Below, piece after piece: positions 28,802 through 36,880 of a stretch of DNA of 64,000 nucleotides. Under the pieces are notes generated by a model. It did no database searches. It was not told the DNA's origin and saw only the letters and a list, made by a program, of their open reading frames with translations. The stretch comes from Haloplanus sp. GDY1 (GTDB lineage Archaea; Halobacteriota; Halobacteria; Halobacteriales; Haloferacaceae), in contig NZ_CP098514.1 in the NCBI RefSeq assembly GCF_023703775.1, positions 2,143,998-2,207,997 of the forward strand, in the 5' to 3' direction. Both the position numbers and the translations under genes were made by a program. The first letter of the stretch is position 1. Every line of letters starts with the position of its first letter.

Positions 28802-29302
28802 ATGTTCGACGAGATCATGGAGAAATTCGAGGGGAGTCCGAGCCAGCAGGAGGTGATCCGACTCCTCCTCGAACGGGGCTTCTCCGTCAACGACGAGGGA
28901 CGGGTCGTCTCCGGCGGGATCGAGATCCCCAACACGGGGATCGCCCGCGAGATCGGCGTCGACCGCCGGGTCGTCGACTCGACGACCGACGCCATCCTCG
29001 ACGACCCCGAACTCCGGCGCATCTTCCAGAACATCACGGCCATCCCCAGCCTGATGGACCTGGCGCCGGTGCTCGACCTCTCGGTGCTGACGATCTGGGT
29101 CGACGACGAGACGGAACCGGGCATCGTCGCCGACGTGACGACGGCCATCGCCGACCGCGGCATCTCGATCCGGCAGGTCATCAGCGAGGATCCCGAATTC
29201 GTCGACGACGCCAAACTGTACGTCATCACCGACGCGGGGCTCCCGGGGGACCTGCTGGTCGAGATCCGCGAGTTGCCGTACGTCCGCCGGGTCGAGTTCT
29301 GA
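28802..29302 (+). CDS. Amino-acid-responsive regulator with HTH and ACT domains
   Basis: 166 residues of the archaeal COG2150 type. N-terminal 70 residues form an HTH (QQEVIRLLLERGFSVNDEG ... IPNTGIAREIGVDRRVVDSTTDAIL); the C-terminal 75 form an ACT-like domain (LTIWVDDETEPGIVADVTTAI). Expected to sense an amino acid and regulate genes of its synthesis; the target is unknown, though serine, methionine and histidine genes are all in this window. Its stop TGA overlaps the next ATG by one base. Confidence 0.8.
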   Translation: MFDEIMEKFEGSPSQQEVIRLLLERGFSVNDEGRVVSGGIEIPNTGIAREIGVDRRVVDSTTDAILDDPELRRIFQNITAIPSLMDLAPVLDLSVLTIWVDDETEPGIVADVTTAIADRGISIRQVISEDPEFVDDAKLYVITDAGLPGDLLVEIRELPYVRRVEF

Positions 29303-29925
29303 TGGCCGAGACGTACCGCACGGTGGGGGAGCGCGCGCGGGCGGACTTCGAGGTGAAGGGCTCGGAGTTCGTCGGCCACGTCGCGCCCGCCGAATCGGTC
29401 GCGGCGGCGGAGGGGTTCGTCGACGAGGTGCGGGAAGCGTACGGCGACGCGACCCACAACGTCCCCGCCTACCGCGTGCCGGCCGAGGGCGGCGACATGC
29501 TCCGGGAGTGGGCGAGCGACGACGGCGAACCCACGGGGTCGGCGGGCAAGCCGGCGCTGAACGTCCTCGTCCAGCGCGACCTGCGGAACGTCGTCGCGGT
29601 CGTGACCCGCTACTACGGCGGCGTCAACCTCGGGGTCGGGGGGCTGGCGCGGGCGTACGCCCGCGGCGTGAGCGACGCCGTCGACGCCGCCGGCGTGGTC
29701 GAGGAGCGGCCACACGAGCGACTCGCGATCACGGTCGACTACGACGACTCGGGGACCGTCCGCGGGGTGCTGGAGAGCGAGGGCGTCGACTTCGAGGCGG
29801 CCTACGAGGAGCGGGTCTCCTTCGCGGTGCGCGTCCCCGTCGCCGAGGCCGACGCGCTCCGGGACCGCCTGCGGTCCGCGACGGGCGGCCGGGTCGAACT
29901 GGGGTGCGGTACGGACGCCTATTGA
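29302..29925 (+). CDS. IMPACT/YigZ family protein
   Basis: 207 residues. N-terminal UPF0029/Impact domain with KGSEFVGHVAP near 20, ATHNVPAYR near 52, DDGEPTGSAGKPALNVL near 75 and RYYGGVNLGVGGLARAY near 101; C-terminal ferredoxin-like DUF1949 half. The family is linked to translation stress in eukaryotes, is of unknown function in prokaryotes. Coupled to the ACT regulator through TGATG. Confidence 0.88.
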   Translation: MAETYRTVGERARADFEVKGSEFVGHVAPAESVAAAEGFVDEVREAYGDATHNVPAYRVPAEGGDMLREWASDDGEPTGSAGKPALNVLVQRDLRNVVAVVTRYYGGVNLGVGGLARAYARGVSDAVDAAGVVEERPHERLAITVDYDDSGTVRGVLESEGVDFEAAYEERVSFAVRVPVAEADALRDRLRSATGGRVELGCGTDAY

Positions 29926-30009
29926 GCCCTCGGGGGGTGCGCTTCACTGGAGGTTCGCTGGGGATCGAACCGCCCGCAGTCGTGCGAATTTCGACGTGAA
30001 GGAGAGGGG

Positions 30010-30687
30010 TTACGTCGTCCGGAAGGCGCGGTCGCCGGCGTCGCCGAGGCCGGGCACGATGAAGCCGTTCTCGTCGAGGTGGTCGTCGATGGCGACGGTC
30101 AGCAGGTCCGCCTCGGGGACCGCCTCGCCCACCCGCAGGAGGCCGGCCGGGGCGCTGACCGCCGAGAGGACGAAGAGGTTCTCGGGGGCCGCCTGGCCGT
30201 CGAGGACGTACTCGAGGACCGCACACATCGTCGACCCCGTGGCGAGCATGGGGTCGGCGACGATGACGGTGTCCTCCTCCGTGATCTCCGGGAGTTTCAC
30301 GTAGTCGACGGTGATGGGGAACTCGCCGTCCTCGTTCATGCCGGCCTCCTCGTCGCGGCCGGCGCTGATGACGCCCTGTTTGGCTCGGGGGAAGGCCTTC
30401 AGCAGGCCCTCGACGAACGGCGTCGCGGCCCGGAGGACGTTGATGATGACCACGTCGTCCAGTCCCTTCACGCGCTCGCCGGTCGTCTCGGCCATCGGCG
30501 TCTCGATGGAGACGTACTCCGTCTCCATCGCGCCGTCGATGATCTCGTAGCCACAGATGCGGCCGAGCTTCACCAGCCCCTTCCGGAAGGCGACCTGTTC
30601 GGTGTCGGCGTCGCGGATCTTCGAGAGGGTGTCCTTCGCGAGCGCGTGCGTGATGAGGTACGCGTCGTCGCGGTCTTCGATGGTCAT
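30010..30687 (-). CDS. upp: Uracil phosphoribosyltransferase
   Basis: 225 residues. Pyrimidine salvage enzyme making UMP from uracil and PRPP. PRPP-binding loop [11 protein letters not shown] near 136, uracil-binding region [14 protein letters not shown] at the C-terminus, and [11 protein letters not shown] near 85. Start ATG at 30685-30687 is supported by a promoter just upstream; the longer open frame crosses that promoter. GTP activation is typical of the family. Confidence 0.94.
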   Translation of the reverse strand: MTIEDRDDAYLITHALAKDTLSKIRDADTEQVAFRKGLVKLGRICGYEIIDGAMETEYVSIETPMAETTGERVKGLDDVVIINVLRAATPFVEGLLKAFPRAKQGVISAGRDEEAGMNEDGEFPITVDYVKLPEITEEDTVIVADPMLATGSTMCAVLEYVLDGQAAPENLFVLSAVSAPAGLLRVGEAVPEADLLTVAIDDHLDENGFIVPGLGDAGDRAFRTT

Positions 30688-30708
30688 ACACGCCACTCCG
30701 CGGGTCGA

Positions 30709-30719
30709 GAACCTTAAAC
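30709..30719 (-). promoter_or_regulatory. upp promoter, copy 1 of a shared GTTTAAGGTTC element
   Basis: Reads GTTTAAGGTTC on the minus strand, 22 bases before the upp ATG. An identical 11-mer is 21 bases before the ATG of the next minus-strand gene (30941-30951). TTTAAG is the TATA-like core; both genes would be leaderless. Confidence 0.6.
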
Positions 30720-30746
30720 TGGCGACATCCGCGGCGGCAGGACCGT

Positions 30747-30920
30747 TCAGCGGGTCACGGCGTACGTCAGCGCCATCAACAGGAGCGCGAGCGAGGCGAC
30801 GTTCCACGGCGTGAACGCGACGACGTCGATGAAATCCAGCCCCCAGATCACGACCGTCGCGAAGACGGAGGACAGCACGAGGTTCATCACGAACAGCACC
30901 CGGGGGTCGCCCTCGGCCAT
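30747..30920 (-). CDS. Small two-helix membrane protein, unknown function
   Basis: 57 residues with two hydrophobic helices, [20 protein letters not shown] and [20 protein letters not shown], joined by LDFIDVVA. Start ATG at 30918-30920 is supported by the promoter copy 21 bases upstream. Conserved-looking compact membrane hairpin; function unknown. Oriented like upp, separated by 59 bases and with its own near-identical promoter. Confidence 0.65.
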   Translation of the reverse strand: MAEGDPRVLFVMNLVLSSVFATVVIWGLDFIDVVAFTPWNVASLALLLMALTYAVTR

Positions 30921-30940
30921 ACGTCGAGGTGCCCCGGGCG

Positions 30941-30951
30941 GAACCTTAAAC
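30941..30951 (-). promoter_or_regulatory. Promoter copy 2 of the shared GTTTAAGGTTC element
   Basis: Minus-strand GTTTAAGGTTC, 21 bases before the ATG of the 57-residue membrane protein and identical to the upp promoter core. Confidence 0.6.
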
Positions 30952-31027
30952 GGTCGGGTCGGGGAGCGGACGCCGTTCGAAGGGGACGCGGCGGGCGTGT
31001 TTTGCCGACGCGTCCCCAAGCGGCCCC

Positions 31028-31348
31028 ATGCGCCTCCGGAACCGCGAGGGCACGCCCGTCGACGCCGTCCCCTTCCTCGTCGTGACGGCGATGGCCGGCC
31101 TCGTGGCCTTCTCGTTCGGCCCCATCTACTGCATCGCGGTGGGGCTTGAGGGGCCGGCGGTGATCGGCGTCCCCGCCCTCGCCTTCGGCGGCGCCGTGGC
31201 GGTGGCCTACCGCCGCCTCGTCCACGCCGCCCGGCCGGACCTCCGGGCGGAGATTCCGACGGCGCAACGCATCCGGGGGCTGTTCTACGCGGCGCTCGTG
31301 GGGGCGGCGCTGCTCGTCGCGCTGTCCCTCCCGCTTTTGGTGCAGTGA
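31028..31348 (+). CDS. Three-helix membrane protein, unknown function
   Basis: 106 residues: a basic N-terminus (MRLRNREGTPVD), hydrophobic segments FLVVTAMAGLVAFSFGPIYC, VIGVPALAFGGAVAVAYR and a last one LFYAALVGAALLVALSLPLLV. No family recognised. A TTTTGCC stretch (31003-31009) may be its promoter. The next gene begins 16 bases after its stop. Confidence 0.65.
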   Translation: MRLRNREGTPVDAVPFLVVTAMAGLVAFSFGPIYCIAVGLEGPAVIGVPALAFGGAVAVAYRRLVHAARPDLRAEIPTAQRIRGLFYAALVGAALLVALSLPLLVQ

Positions 31349-31364
31349 GGCGTTGGACGGGACG

Positions 31365-31775
31365 ATGCGCGAGGTGGAAGTCTCACGGTTCGTGCCGGCA
31401 CCGCCCCGAGCGGTCGAACGCGCCCTGACGCCCGAAGCGGTGGTCGAACGCGAGGGGAGCTTCACGGTCCGGGAGGTGAGCGACGAGGGGGACGCGACGC
31501 TCGTCGTCGCGGGCGCCCGCGGGCTGGAACTCACGCTGCGGTTCGAGGAGCGGCCGGACGGCCTCCGCTACACGCAGGCCGGCGACGCGGGTCCCTTCGA
31601 CGCCATGACGACGGAACTCACCGTCGCGTCGGAGGACGAGGGGTCGCGCGTGACCGCCCGGTCGGCGGTGAGCCTCGGCCTCCCGGTGCCGGCCCTGACC
31701 GACCGGCTGGCGGGCTGGAAGCGTCGCGGGGAACTGGAGCGCCTGCTCGACGGGGTGGCCGAAACCGCGACCTGA
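31365..31775 (+). CDS. SRPBCC (START/polyketide-cyclase-like) family protein
   Basis: 136 residues with the helix-grip pattern: strand EVSRFVPAPPRAVERALTPEA, curved sheet LVVAGARGLELTLRFEERPDGLRYTQ, and a long C-terminal helix (DRLAGWKRRGELERLLDGVAE). Binds a hydrophobic ligand in most relatives; ligand unknown. ATG at 31365 chosen over the TTG at 31353. Confidence 0.65.
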   Translation: MREVEVSRFVPAPPRAVERALTPEAVVEREGSFTVREVSDEGDATLVVAGARGLELTLRFEERPDGLRYTQAGDAGPFDAMTTELTVASEDEGSRVTARSAVSLGLPVPALTDRLAGWKRRGELERLLDGVAETAT

Positions 31776-31892
31776 GGCGGATCGTCGGCCCTGGTTACGG
31801 GTGGATCGCCGGATCGTCGCGGCGAACCACCGGTCCTGACGGAACCCGTAGAGGGGCGGAAGGTATAGGACGACGGACGGCCACCGACGGGT

Positions 31893-32087
31893 ATGGACTG
31901 GCGCGACGTCGTGATCGTCGTCCTCGCGGGCGTCCTCGGGATGCTCGGCGGCGTCTTCGGGCCGGTCGGCATCCTCGCCGGCGTCGTCGTCGGGGCGGCC
32001 CTCGGCGCCCGCTGGGCGTCGCGGTCGGACCGCATCGCCGCGCTGGAGCGCCGGGTCGCGGAACTGGAGGGCGACGACGACGCGTAG
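31893..32087 (+). CDS. Small membrane-anchored coiled-coil protein
   Basis: 64 residues: membrane segment VVIVVLAGVLGMLGGVFGPVG continuing through a second Gly/Ala/Val-rich segment, then a short helix with leucine-type heptads (RIAALERRVAELEGDD). GTATAGG (31863-31869) lies about 27 bases before the ATG, a good leaderless promoter. Function unknown. Confidence 0.65.
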   Translation: MDWRDVVIVVLAGVLGMLGGVFGPVGILAGVVVGAALGARWASRSDRIAALERRVAELEGDDDA

Positions 32088-32119
32088 CGGCCGTGCGTCG
32101 CCCGCGGACAACCGAGCGA

Positions 32120-32130
32120 GCCTTTACCCG
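32120..32130 (+). promoter_or_regulatory. TATA-like box of the small zinc-ribbon gene
   Basis: GCCTTTACCCG centred 26 bases before the ATG at 32151; same core as the hisA promoter. Confidence 0.5.
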
Positions 32131-32150
32131 AGGGCGTGTGAAGTGCCCCC

Positions 32151-32372
32151 ATGGGATTGCTCGACACGATCACGGCGGCGCTGGCGGCCTCGTCCTCGTC
32201 GACGAACCGCGGCGACGGCCGAGGGGAGTCGAAGGGGGCGTACTGGTGTCACGACTGCGAGGAGCGGCTCCTCGACCTGGACGTCGAGGGCGACGACCCG
32301 CCGGCCTGTCCCGCCTGTGACGAACCGATGACGTTCGAGCGGTCGCCCGGATCGACCGGGTGTGCCTGCTAG
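32151..32372 (+). CDS. Small zinc-ribbon protein
   Basis: 73 residues. Two Cys-pair knuckles, WCHDC and CPAC, form a probable rubredoxin-like zinc ribbon, and the C-terminus adds two more cysteines (TGCAC). The N-terminus is Ser/Ala rich. Tail-to-tail with the CobW-like GTPase gene, sharing CTAG (32369-32372). Haloarchaea encode many such mini zinc-finger proteins; function of this one unknown. Confidence 0.68.
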   Translation: MGLLDTITAALAASSSSTNRGDGRGESKGAYWCHDCEERLLDLDVEGDDPPACPACDEPMTFERSPGSTGCAC

Positions 32373-33577
32373 GGGTCGACGACCACCCGCTCCTCACCGG
32401 CCTCGGTCGGGAACTCGCTCGCGAACGCCCCCCAGTCGGCCCCCATCTCAGCGTCGGTGAGCAGGCAGTCGTCGAGCGCCGCGATCAGCCCCTCCTCGTC
32501 CATCTCCCGACCGATGAACACCAGTTCGACCCGCCGGTCGCCCCACTCCCCGTCCCAGTCGAGGTCCGAGCGGTTGCGCCGGTAGGCGTCCTGCTCGAAC
32601 TCGGGGAGGCTGGCGATCCAGGGGCCGGTGGCCTCGACCCGAACCGAGGGGCCGGCCTGGTGCATCGTGTGGGCCACGTCGGCGCCGGTGGCGATCCAGC
32701 AGGTCCCCTTGGCGCGGACGACCGAGGACGGGAGGTCGGCCAGCAGGGTGGAGAACCGCTCTGGGTGGAAGGGCCGGCGGCGGCGGTACGTGAAGGAGGC
32801 GACGCCGTAGACGGCTTCGGGGTGGGCGTGGTCGCCGTGCGCGTGGTCGTGGTCGTGCCCGCCGCCGTCCTCGTCGAGCGCTCGCTTCCACCCCGCCGCC
32901 TCGACCGCGCCGGGATCGTAGCGCGCCCGCAGGAGCGTCTCGGGGTCGATGCGGCTGTGCTCCGTCCGCCGGATCTCGGCGTCCGGGCGGAGCGCCCGCA
33001 CCATCTCCTCGACGGCGTCGAGTTCGTCGGGCGCGACCAGGTCCGTCTTGTTCAGGAGGACGAGGTCCGCGGCCTCGACGTCCTCGACGAGGAGGTCCGA
33101 GAGCGGGCGCGTCCCCTCGCCGTCGCCACGGCGGGTCGCGACGCCCGCCTCGCCGAAGGCGTCGTGGAACTGGCGGGCGTCAACGACGGCGACGATGGAG
33201 GCCACGTCGTAGCGGGCGGCGGCCCGCGACCCCGTCGTGAACAGGCGGGCGACGGGGCGGGGTTCGGAGATGCCCGATGCCTCGACGACCAGCTGATCGA
33301 AGTCGCGGTCGGAGGCGAGACGGACGACGGCGGTTTCGAGGTCGTCCTGCAGTTCACAGCAGATACAGCCGTTCGAGAGTTCGGTCACGCCGCCGTCGAC
33401 GGCGAGGTCCGTGTTCCCGCTCACCAGGTCGGCGTCGACGTTGACCTCCCCCATGTCGTTGACGAGGACGGCGATATCGCGTTCGCCCGCCTCCCGGAGC
33501 AGGTGGTTGAGCAGCGTCGTCTTGCCGGCGCCGAGGCTCCCGCACAGGATGGTGACGGGGATGGCGTCCCGTGACAT
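32369..33577 (-). CDS. CobW/COG0523 (P47K) family GTPase, putative metallochaperone
   Basis: 402 residues. N-terminal GTPase domain with Walker A GSLGAGKT (13-20), the metal-binding GCICC (70-74), switch region VEASGISEPRP near 98 and NKTDL near 175; a histidine-rich linker HDHDHAHGDHAH near 242; and the CobW C-terminal domain. These features fit delivery of zinc or another metal to target proteins. A minus-strand TTAAGG (33602-33607) lies 28 bases before the ATG. The partner gene downstream on the other strand encodes a zinc-ribbon protein. Metal specificity is not determined by sequence. Confidence 0.85.
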   Translation of the reverse strand: MSRDAIPVTILCGSLGAGKTTLLNHLLREAGERDIAVLVNDMGEVNVDADLVSGNTDLAVDGGVTELSNGCICCELQDDLETAVVRLASDRDFDQLVVEASGISEPRPVARLFTTGSRAAARYDVASIVAVVDARQFHDAFGEAGVATRRGDGEGTRPLSDLLVEDVEAADLVLLNKTDLVAPDELDAVEEMVRALRPDAEIRRTEHSRIDPETLLRARYDPGAVEAAGWKRALDEDGGGHDHDHAHGDHAHPEAVYGVASFTYRRRRPFHPERFSTLLADLPSSVVRAKGTCWIATGADVAHTMHQAGPSVRVEATGPWIASLPEFEQDAYRRNRSDLDWDGEWGDRRVELVFIGREMDEEGLIAALDDCLLTDAEMGADWGAFASEFPTEAGEERVVVDP

Positions 33578-33675
33578 GGACGGGAGTGGGCGGGCGGCGG
33601 CCTTAACCCCGCGGACGTGCGCTCGTGGCGGGCGACCGACGACACGTTTTTCTCCGCGCCCACGGGAGGGGAGGC

Positions 33676-33972
33676 ATGGACCTCGCGGAACGGATCGACC
33701 ACTTCCGGCGGGTGGCCGAGGAGTGGCTCCGGGGGCTGTATCACGGCATGGTGAGCCACCCGGCCTACGAGAAGATCGAACACGAGGCCGAGGACCAAGA
33801 GGACACGTTCATGCTCGCGTGCTTCCCCGACGCCTTCGGCATCCCGAGTCCGGTGTCGTACTACACGGCCGAACTCCTGCCGTATCTCGAAGACGAGTTC
33901 GAGGCGTGGGAGCGGCGGATGTGGAATCGGGGGTCGCTACTCGAACGGAAGGGCGAGCAGTACCACTTCTGA
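33676..33972 (+). CDS. Small protein coupled to the ArsA/Get3-like ATPase, unknown function
   Basis: 98 residues, mostly helical and amphipathic, rich in Glu, Tyr, Trp and His (RRVAEEWLRGLYHGMVSHPAYEKI, ELLPYLEDEFEAWERRMW). No named domain recognised. A purine-rich GGGAGGGGAGG immediately precedes the ATG and may act as a ribosome binding site. Its TGA overlaps the ATPase start (TGATG), so it is co-translated with that ATPase and may be a partner of it. Confidence 0.7.
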   Translation: MDLAERIDHFRRVAEEWLRGLYHGMVSHPAYEKIEHEAEDQEDTFMLACFPDAFGIPSPVSYYTAELLPYLEDEFEAWERRMWNRGSLLERKGEQYHF

Positions 33973-34922
33973 TGGAGCGGTTCGTCTTCTTCGGCGGGAA
34001 GGGCGGCGTCGGCAAGACCACGATGTCGAGCGCCTACGGGCAGAAGTGCGCGCGGTCGGGGCTGGAGACGCTCGTCGTCTCGACGGATCCCGCCCACAGC
34101 ACCGCCGACGTGTTCGACCAGGAGTTCGACGACGAGCCGCGGTCGGTCGAGGGGATCGAGAACCTGTCGGTCATGGAGATCGATCCGGACGAGGAACTCG
34201 AACGGCACCTGATGGAGACGAAACGGGCGATGGGCGATCAGGTGAGTCCGGCGATGGTCAACGAGATCGACCGCCAGATCGAGATGGCCCACCAGACGCC
34301 GGGCGCCTACGAGGCGGCGCTGTTCGACCGCTTCATCGACGTGATGCGCGACGCCGACCCCTACGAGCGCGTCGTCTTCGACACGTCGCCCACGGGCGGC
34401 ACGCTGCGTCTCCTCTCGCTCCCGGAGTTCCTGGAGGGGTGGATCGACCGCCTGCTCCACAAGCGCAAGCAGAGCATCGAACTGTACGAGCGTGCGGCCA
34501 TCGGCAACCGGGAACCCCGGCGGATGATGGACGGCGACCCGATCATCGCCCGCCTGCAGGAACGCAAGGAGATGTTCGAGTTCGCGAAGGAGACCCTGCG
34601 CGACGAGGCGGCGTTCTACCTCGTCGTCAACCCGGACGAACTGTCGATCAGGGAGACCCGCCGGGCCATCGACAGCCTCGCCGACCACGGCCTCTCGGTC
34701 CGGGGGCTGGCGGTGAACAAACTCACGCCGGAACCGGACGACGACGAGGACGGCCGCGGGGCACGGTACCTCCGGGACCGCGTGGCGACCGAGCGCGAAC
34801 GCCTCGACGAACTCCACGAGACGTTCGACCCGCCGGTGGTCGCGGAGGTGGAGACTCGGGTCCGCGAGGTGAAGGGATCGCTGCTCGCAGCGGTGGCCGA
34901 CGAACTCGACGTCGCGGTGTAG
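33972..34922 (+). CDS. ArsA/Get3 (TRC40)-like P-loop ATPase
   Basis: 316 residues, single deviant-Walker ATPase: GKGGVGKT (9-16), switch I STDPAHSTADVF near 41, and VFDTSPTGGTLRLLSLPEF near 136 (switch II type). There is one cysteine only (QKCARSG), so both the arsenite-binding cysteines of ArsA and the CxxC of zinc-bridged Get3 are absent. Role may be insertion of tail-anchored membrane proteins rather than arsenite export; no arsB or arsR gene is near. Second gene of a two-gene operon. Confidence 0.85.
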   Translation: MERFVFFGGKGGVGKTTMSSAYGQKCARSGLETLVVSTDPAHSTADVFDQEFDDEPRSVEGIENLSVMEIDPDEELERHLMETKRAMGDQVSPAMVNEIDRQIEMAHQTPGAYEAALFDRFIDVMRDADPYERVVFDTSPTGGTLRLLSLPEFLEGWIDRLLHKRKQSIELYERAAIGNREPRRMMDGDPIIARLQERKEMFEFAKETLRDEAAFYLVVNPDELSIRETRRAIDSLADHGLSVRGLAVNKLTPEPDDDEDGRGARYLRDRVATERERLDELHETFDPPVVAEVETRVREVKGSLLAAVADELDVAV

Positions 34923-34994
34923 GCGGCGCGAGCGTCCGTTCGTTCGGGTGGACGCCGTCGGCGGATCTGGGGGTTTCGTCGGGGAATGCCCAAG

Positions 34995-35012
34995 GTTTAA
35001 GTAATATTTTTT
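34995..35012 (+). promoter_or_regulatory. AT-rich promoter of cstA
   Basis: GTTTAAGTAATATTTTTT lies 26-43 bases before the ATG at 35038 in otherwise GC-rich DNA and contains at least two overlapping TATA-like cores. A similar string precedes the Liv binding-protein gene (52945-52966). Confidence 0.6.
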
Positions 35013-35037
35013 CCTGAAATTAGGTTGGGTCACACAC

Positions 35038-36861
35038 ATGGTACAGGCTATCACACTGGTGGTACTCACGCTCGTGTCGTTCACGGTGGCGTATCTGGGG
35101 TACTCGAGATACCTCTCGCAGTTCGTCGACCTGGACGACGACCGTGAGACGCCGGCGCACAAGTATCAGGACGGACAGGAGTACGTCCCGTCCAAGAAGC
35201 CGGTGTTGCTGGGGCATCACTATTCGAGCATCGCGGGCGGGGCGCCCATCGTCGGCCCGATCACCGCGACGGTGGTCTGGGGCTGGGTGCCGGCGTTCCT
35301 GTGGGTCGCCATCGGCAACCCGCTGTTCGGGTCCGTTCACGACTTCATGGCGCTGACGTCGAGCATGCGCCACGAGGGGAAGTCGATCGGGTACATCATC
35401 GGGGAGTACGTCGGCGAGCGCGGCAAGGACATGATCCTCTGGTTCGCGTTCCTGACCATCATCCTCGTGGTGGCGGTGTTCGGCCTCGTGATCGCCGTCG
35501 TCTTCAACGCCTATCCGCAGGCGGCGACGGCGTCGCTGGTCTACATCGCCCTCGCGTTGGTGTTCGGGGTGTATCTCTACCAGCTCGACTTGCCCTTCCT
35601 GCCGGGGACGGTGGCGTTCGTCGCCGCCGTCTTCGCCGGCGTGTGGGTCGGCGTCCAGTACCCCCTCGCGCTGGTGCCGGGGGACTACCCGGCGGGCACC
35701 ATCGTCCTGCTGTCGGGGAGTCCGCTCCCGCCCGTGCTGGGCAGCGTCAACATCGCGACGTGGATCCCGGTGGTCCTCGTCTACGGCTTCGTCGCGAGCG
35801 TCCTGCCCGTCTGGGTGTTGCTCCAGCCGCGCGACTTCCTCACGTCGAGCCTGCTGTACGCCGGCGTCGGCGGTACGCTGCTGGCGGTGATCGTCGGGAC
35901 GGTCACCGGTGCCGGCCAGCAACTCACCGTCAACGTCCCCGCCTACGCCGGGTTCTGGGGCGGGGCGCTCGTCGAAACCACCCTTCCGCTGTTCCCCCTG
36001 CTGTTCGTCACCATCGCCTGCGGGACGATCAGCGGCTTCCACTCGCTGGTCTCCTCGGGGACGACGGCCAAGCAGTTGGACAAGGAGACCGACGCCCGGA
36101 CCATCGGCTACGGCGGGATGCTCGGCGAGGGCCTGCTGGCCACCGTCGCCATCGTCACCGTCGCGGTGTACGCCGAGGTGCCGACGGGCGGGGGCATCGG
36201 GCTCGCGCTCCCGAACTTCGCCTCCGGCGGCGGGCTGATCCTCAACATCGGGTTCGGGATCCCGGAGTCCCTCGCGGCGCCGTTCATGGGGCTCGTCCTC
36301 GTGAGCTTCCTGCTCACCAGCACCGACACGGCGGTTCGACTCGGCCGGTACATGGTCGAGGAACTCGTCGGGACGCCGGAGACGCAGGTCCAGGAGGTGG
36401 CGGCCAACCGCTACGTCAACGCCAGCCTCCAGGTGATTCCCGCGTACGTCCTCGTCGCCTCCGGCCGGTGGGCCGACCTCTGGCCGCTGTTCGGCGGCGC
36501 GAACCAGACGCTCGCGGCGCTGGCGCTGCTGGTGGCGACCATCTGGCTCGCCAACTGGGACGACCAGAAACAGCTCATCTCCACCGGCGCGCCGATGGCG
36601 TTCATGCTGGTCATCACGACCATCGCCCTGCTGTATCTCTCGCTGTATCAGAACCTCTATCAGAAGTTCGTCCTCGGCAACTGGGCCGACGGCGGCACGA
36701 CCATCGCGATGGCCTCCGCGGCCGTCCAGATCGTGATCGCGCTGGTGTTGATCTGGCTGGCGCTCTCGCTGGCCTACATGGGCATCAGCAACATCCGGAA
36801 GGCCCGGGGCACCGGCGCGGCCGTCGCCGACGGCGGCGAACCGACCGACGACGACGACTGA
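35038..36861 (+). CDS. cstA: Carbon starvation protein A family transporter (CstA)
   Basis: 607-residue polytopic membrane protein with about 16 hydrophobic segments. N-terminal CstA signature: LGYSRYLSQFVDLDDD near 22, TPAHKYQDGQEYVPS, GHHYSSIAGGAPIVGP near 59 and the VHDFMALTSSMRHEGKS loop near 101. Relatives import peptides or pyruvate when carbon is scarce. Monocistronic with an AT-rich promoter and T6 tract after the stop. The C-terminus is acidic (GGEPTDDDD). Confidence 0.93.
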   Translation: MVQAITLVVLTLVSFTVAYLGYSRYLSQFVDLDDDRETPAHKYQDGQEYVPSKKPVLLGHHYSSIAGGAPIVGPITATVVWGWVPAFLWVAIGNPLFGSVHDFMALTSSMRHEGKSIGYIIGEYVGERGKDMILWFAFLTIILVVAVFGLVIAVVFNAYPQAATASLVYIALALVFGVYLYQLDLPFLPGTVAFVAAVFAGVWVGVQYPLALVPGDYPAGTIVLLSGSPLPPVLGSVNIATWIPVVLVYGFVASVLPVWVLLQPRDFLTSSLLYAGVGGTLLAVIVGTVTGAGQQLTVNVPAYAGFWGGALVETTLPLFPLLFVTIACGTISGFHSLVSSGTTAKQLDKETDARTIGYGGMLGEGLLATVAIVTVAVYAEVPTGGGIGLALPNFASGGGLILNIGFGIPESLAAPFMGLVLVSFLLTSTDTAVRLGRYMVEELVGTPETQVQEVAANRYVNASLQVIPAYVLVASGRWADLWPLFGGANQTLAALALLVATIWLANWDDQKQLISTGAPMAFMLVITTIALLYLSLYQNLYQKFVLGNWADGGTTIAMASAAVQIVIALVLIWLALSLAYMGISNIRKARGTGAAVADGGEPTDDDD

Positions 36862-36874
36862 CGTCCGCCACCCG

Positions 36875-36880
36875 TTTTTT
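36875..36880 (+). terminator. T6 tract after cstA
   Basis: TTTTTT in the 18-base gap between the convergent cstA and the next minus-strand gene; oligo-T is the usual archaeal termination signal. No stem-loop seen. Confidence 0.4.

Noticed and set aside
33972-34922. Arsenite-export ATPase ArsA
   Set aside because: It lacks the arsenite-binding cysteines and the tandem ATPase halves, and no arsB, arsD or arsR is nearby; a Get3-like role is preferred.
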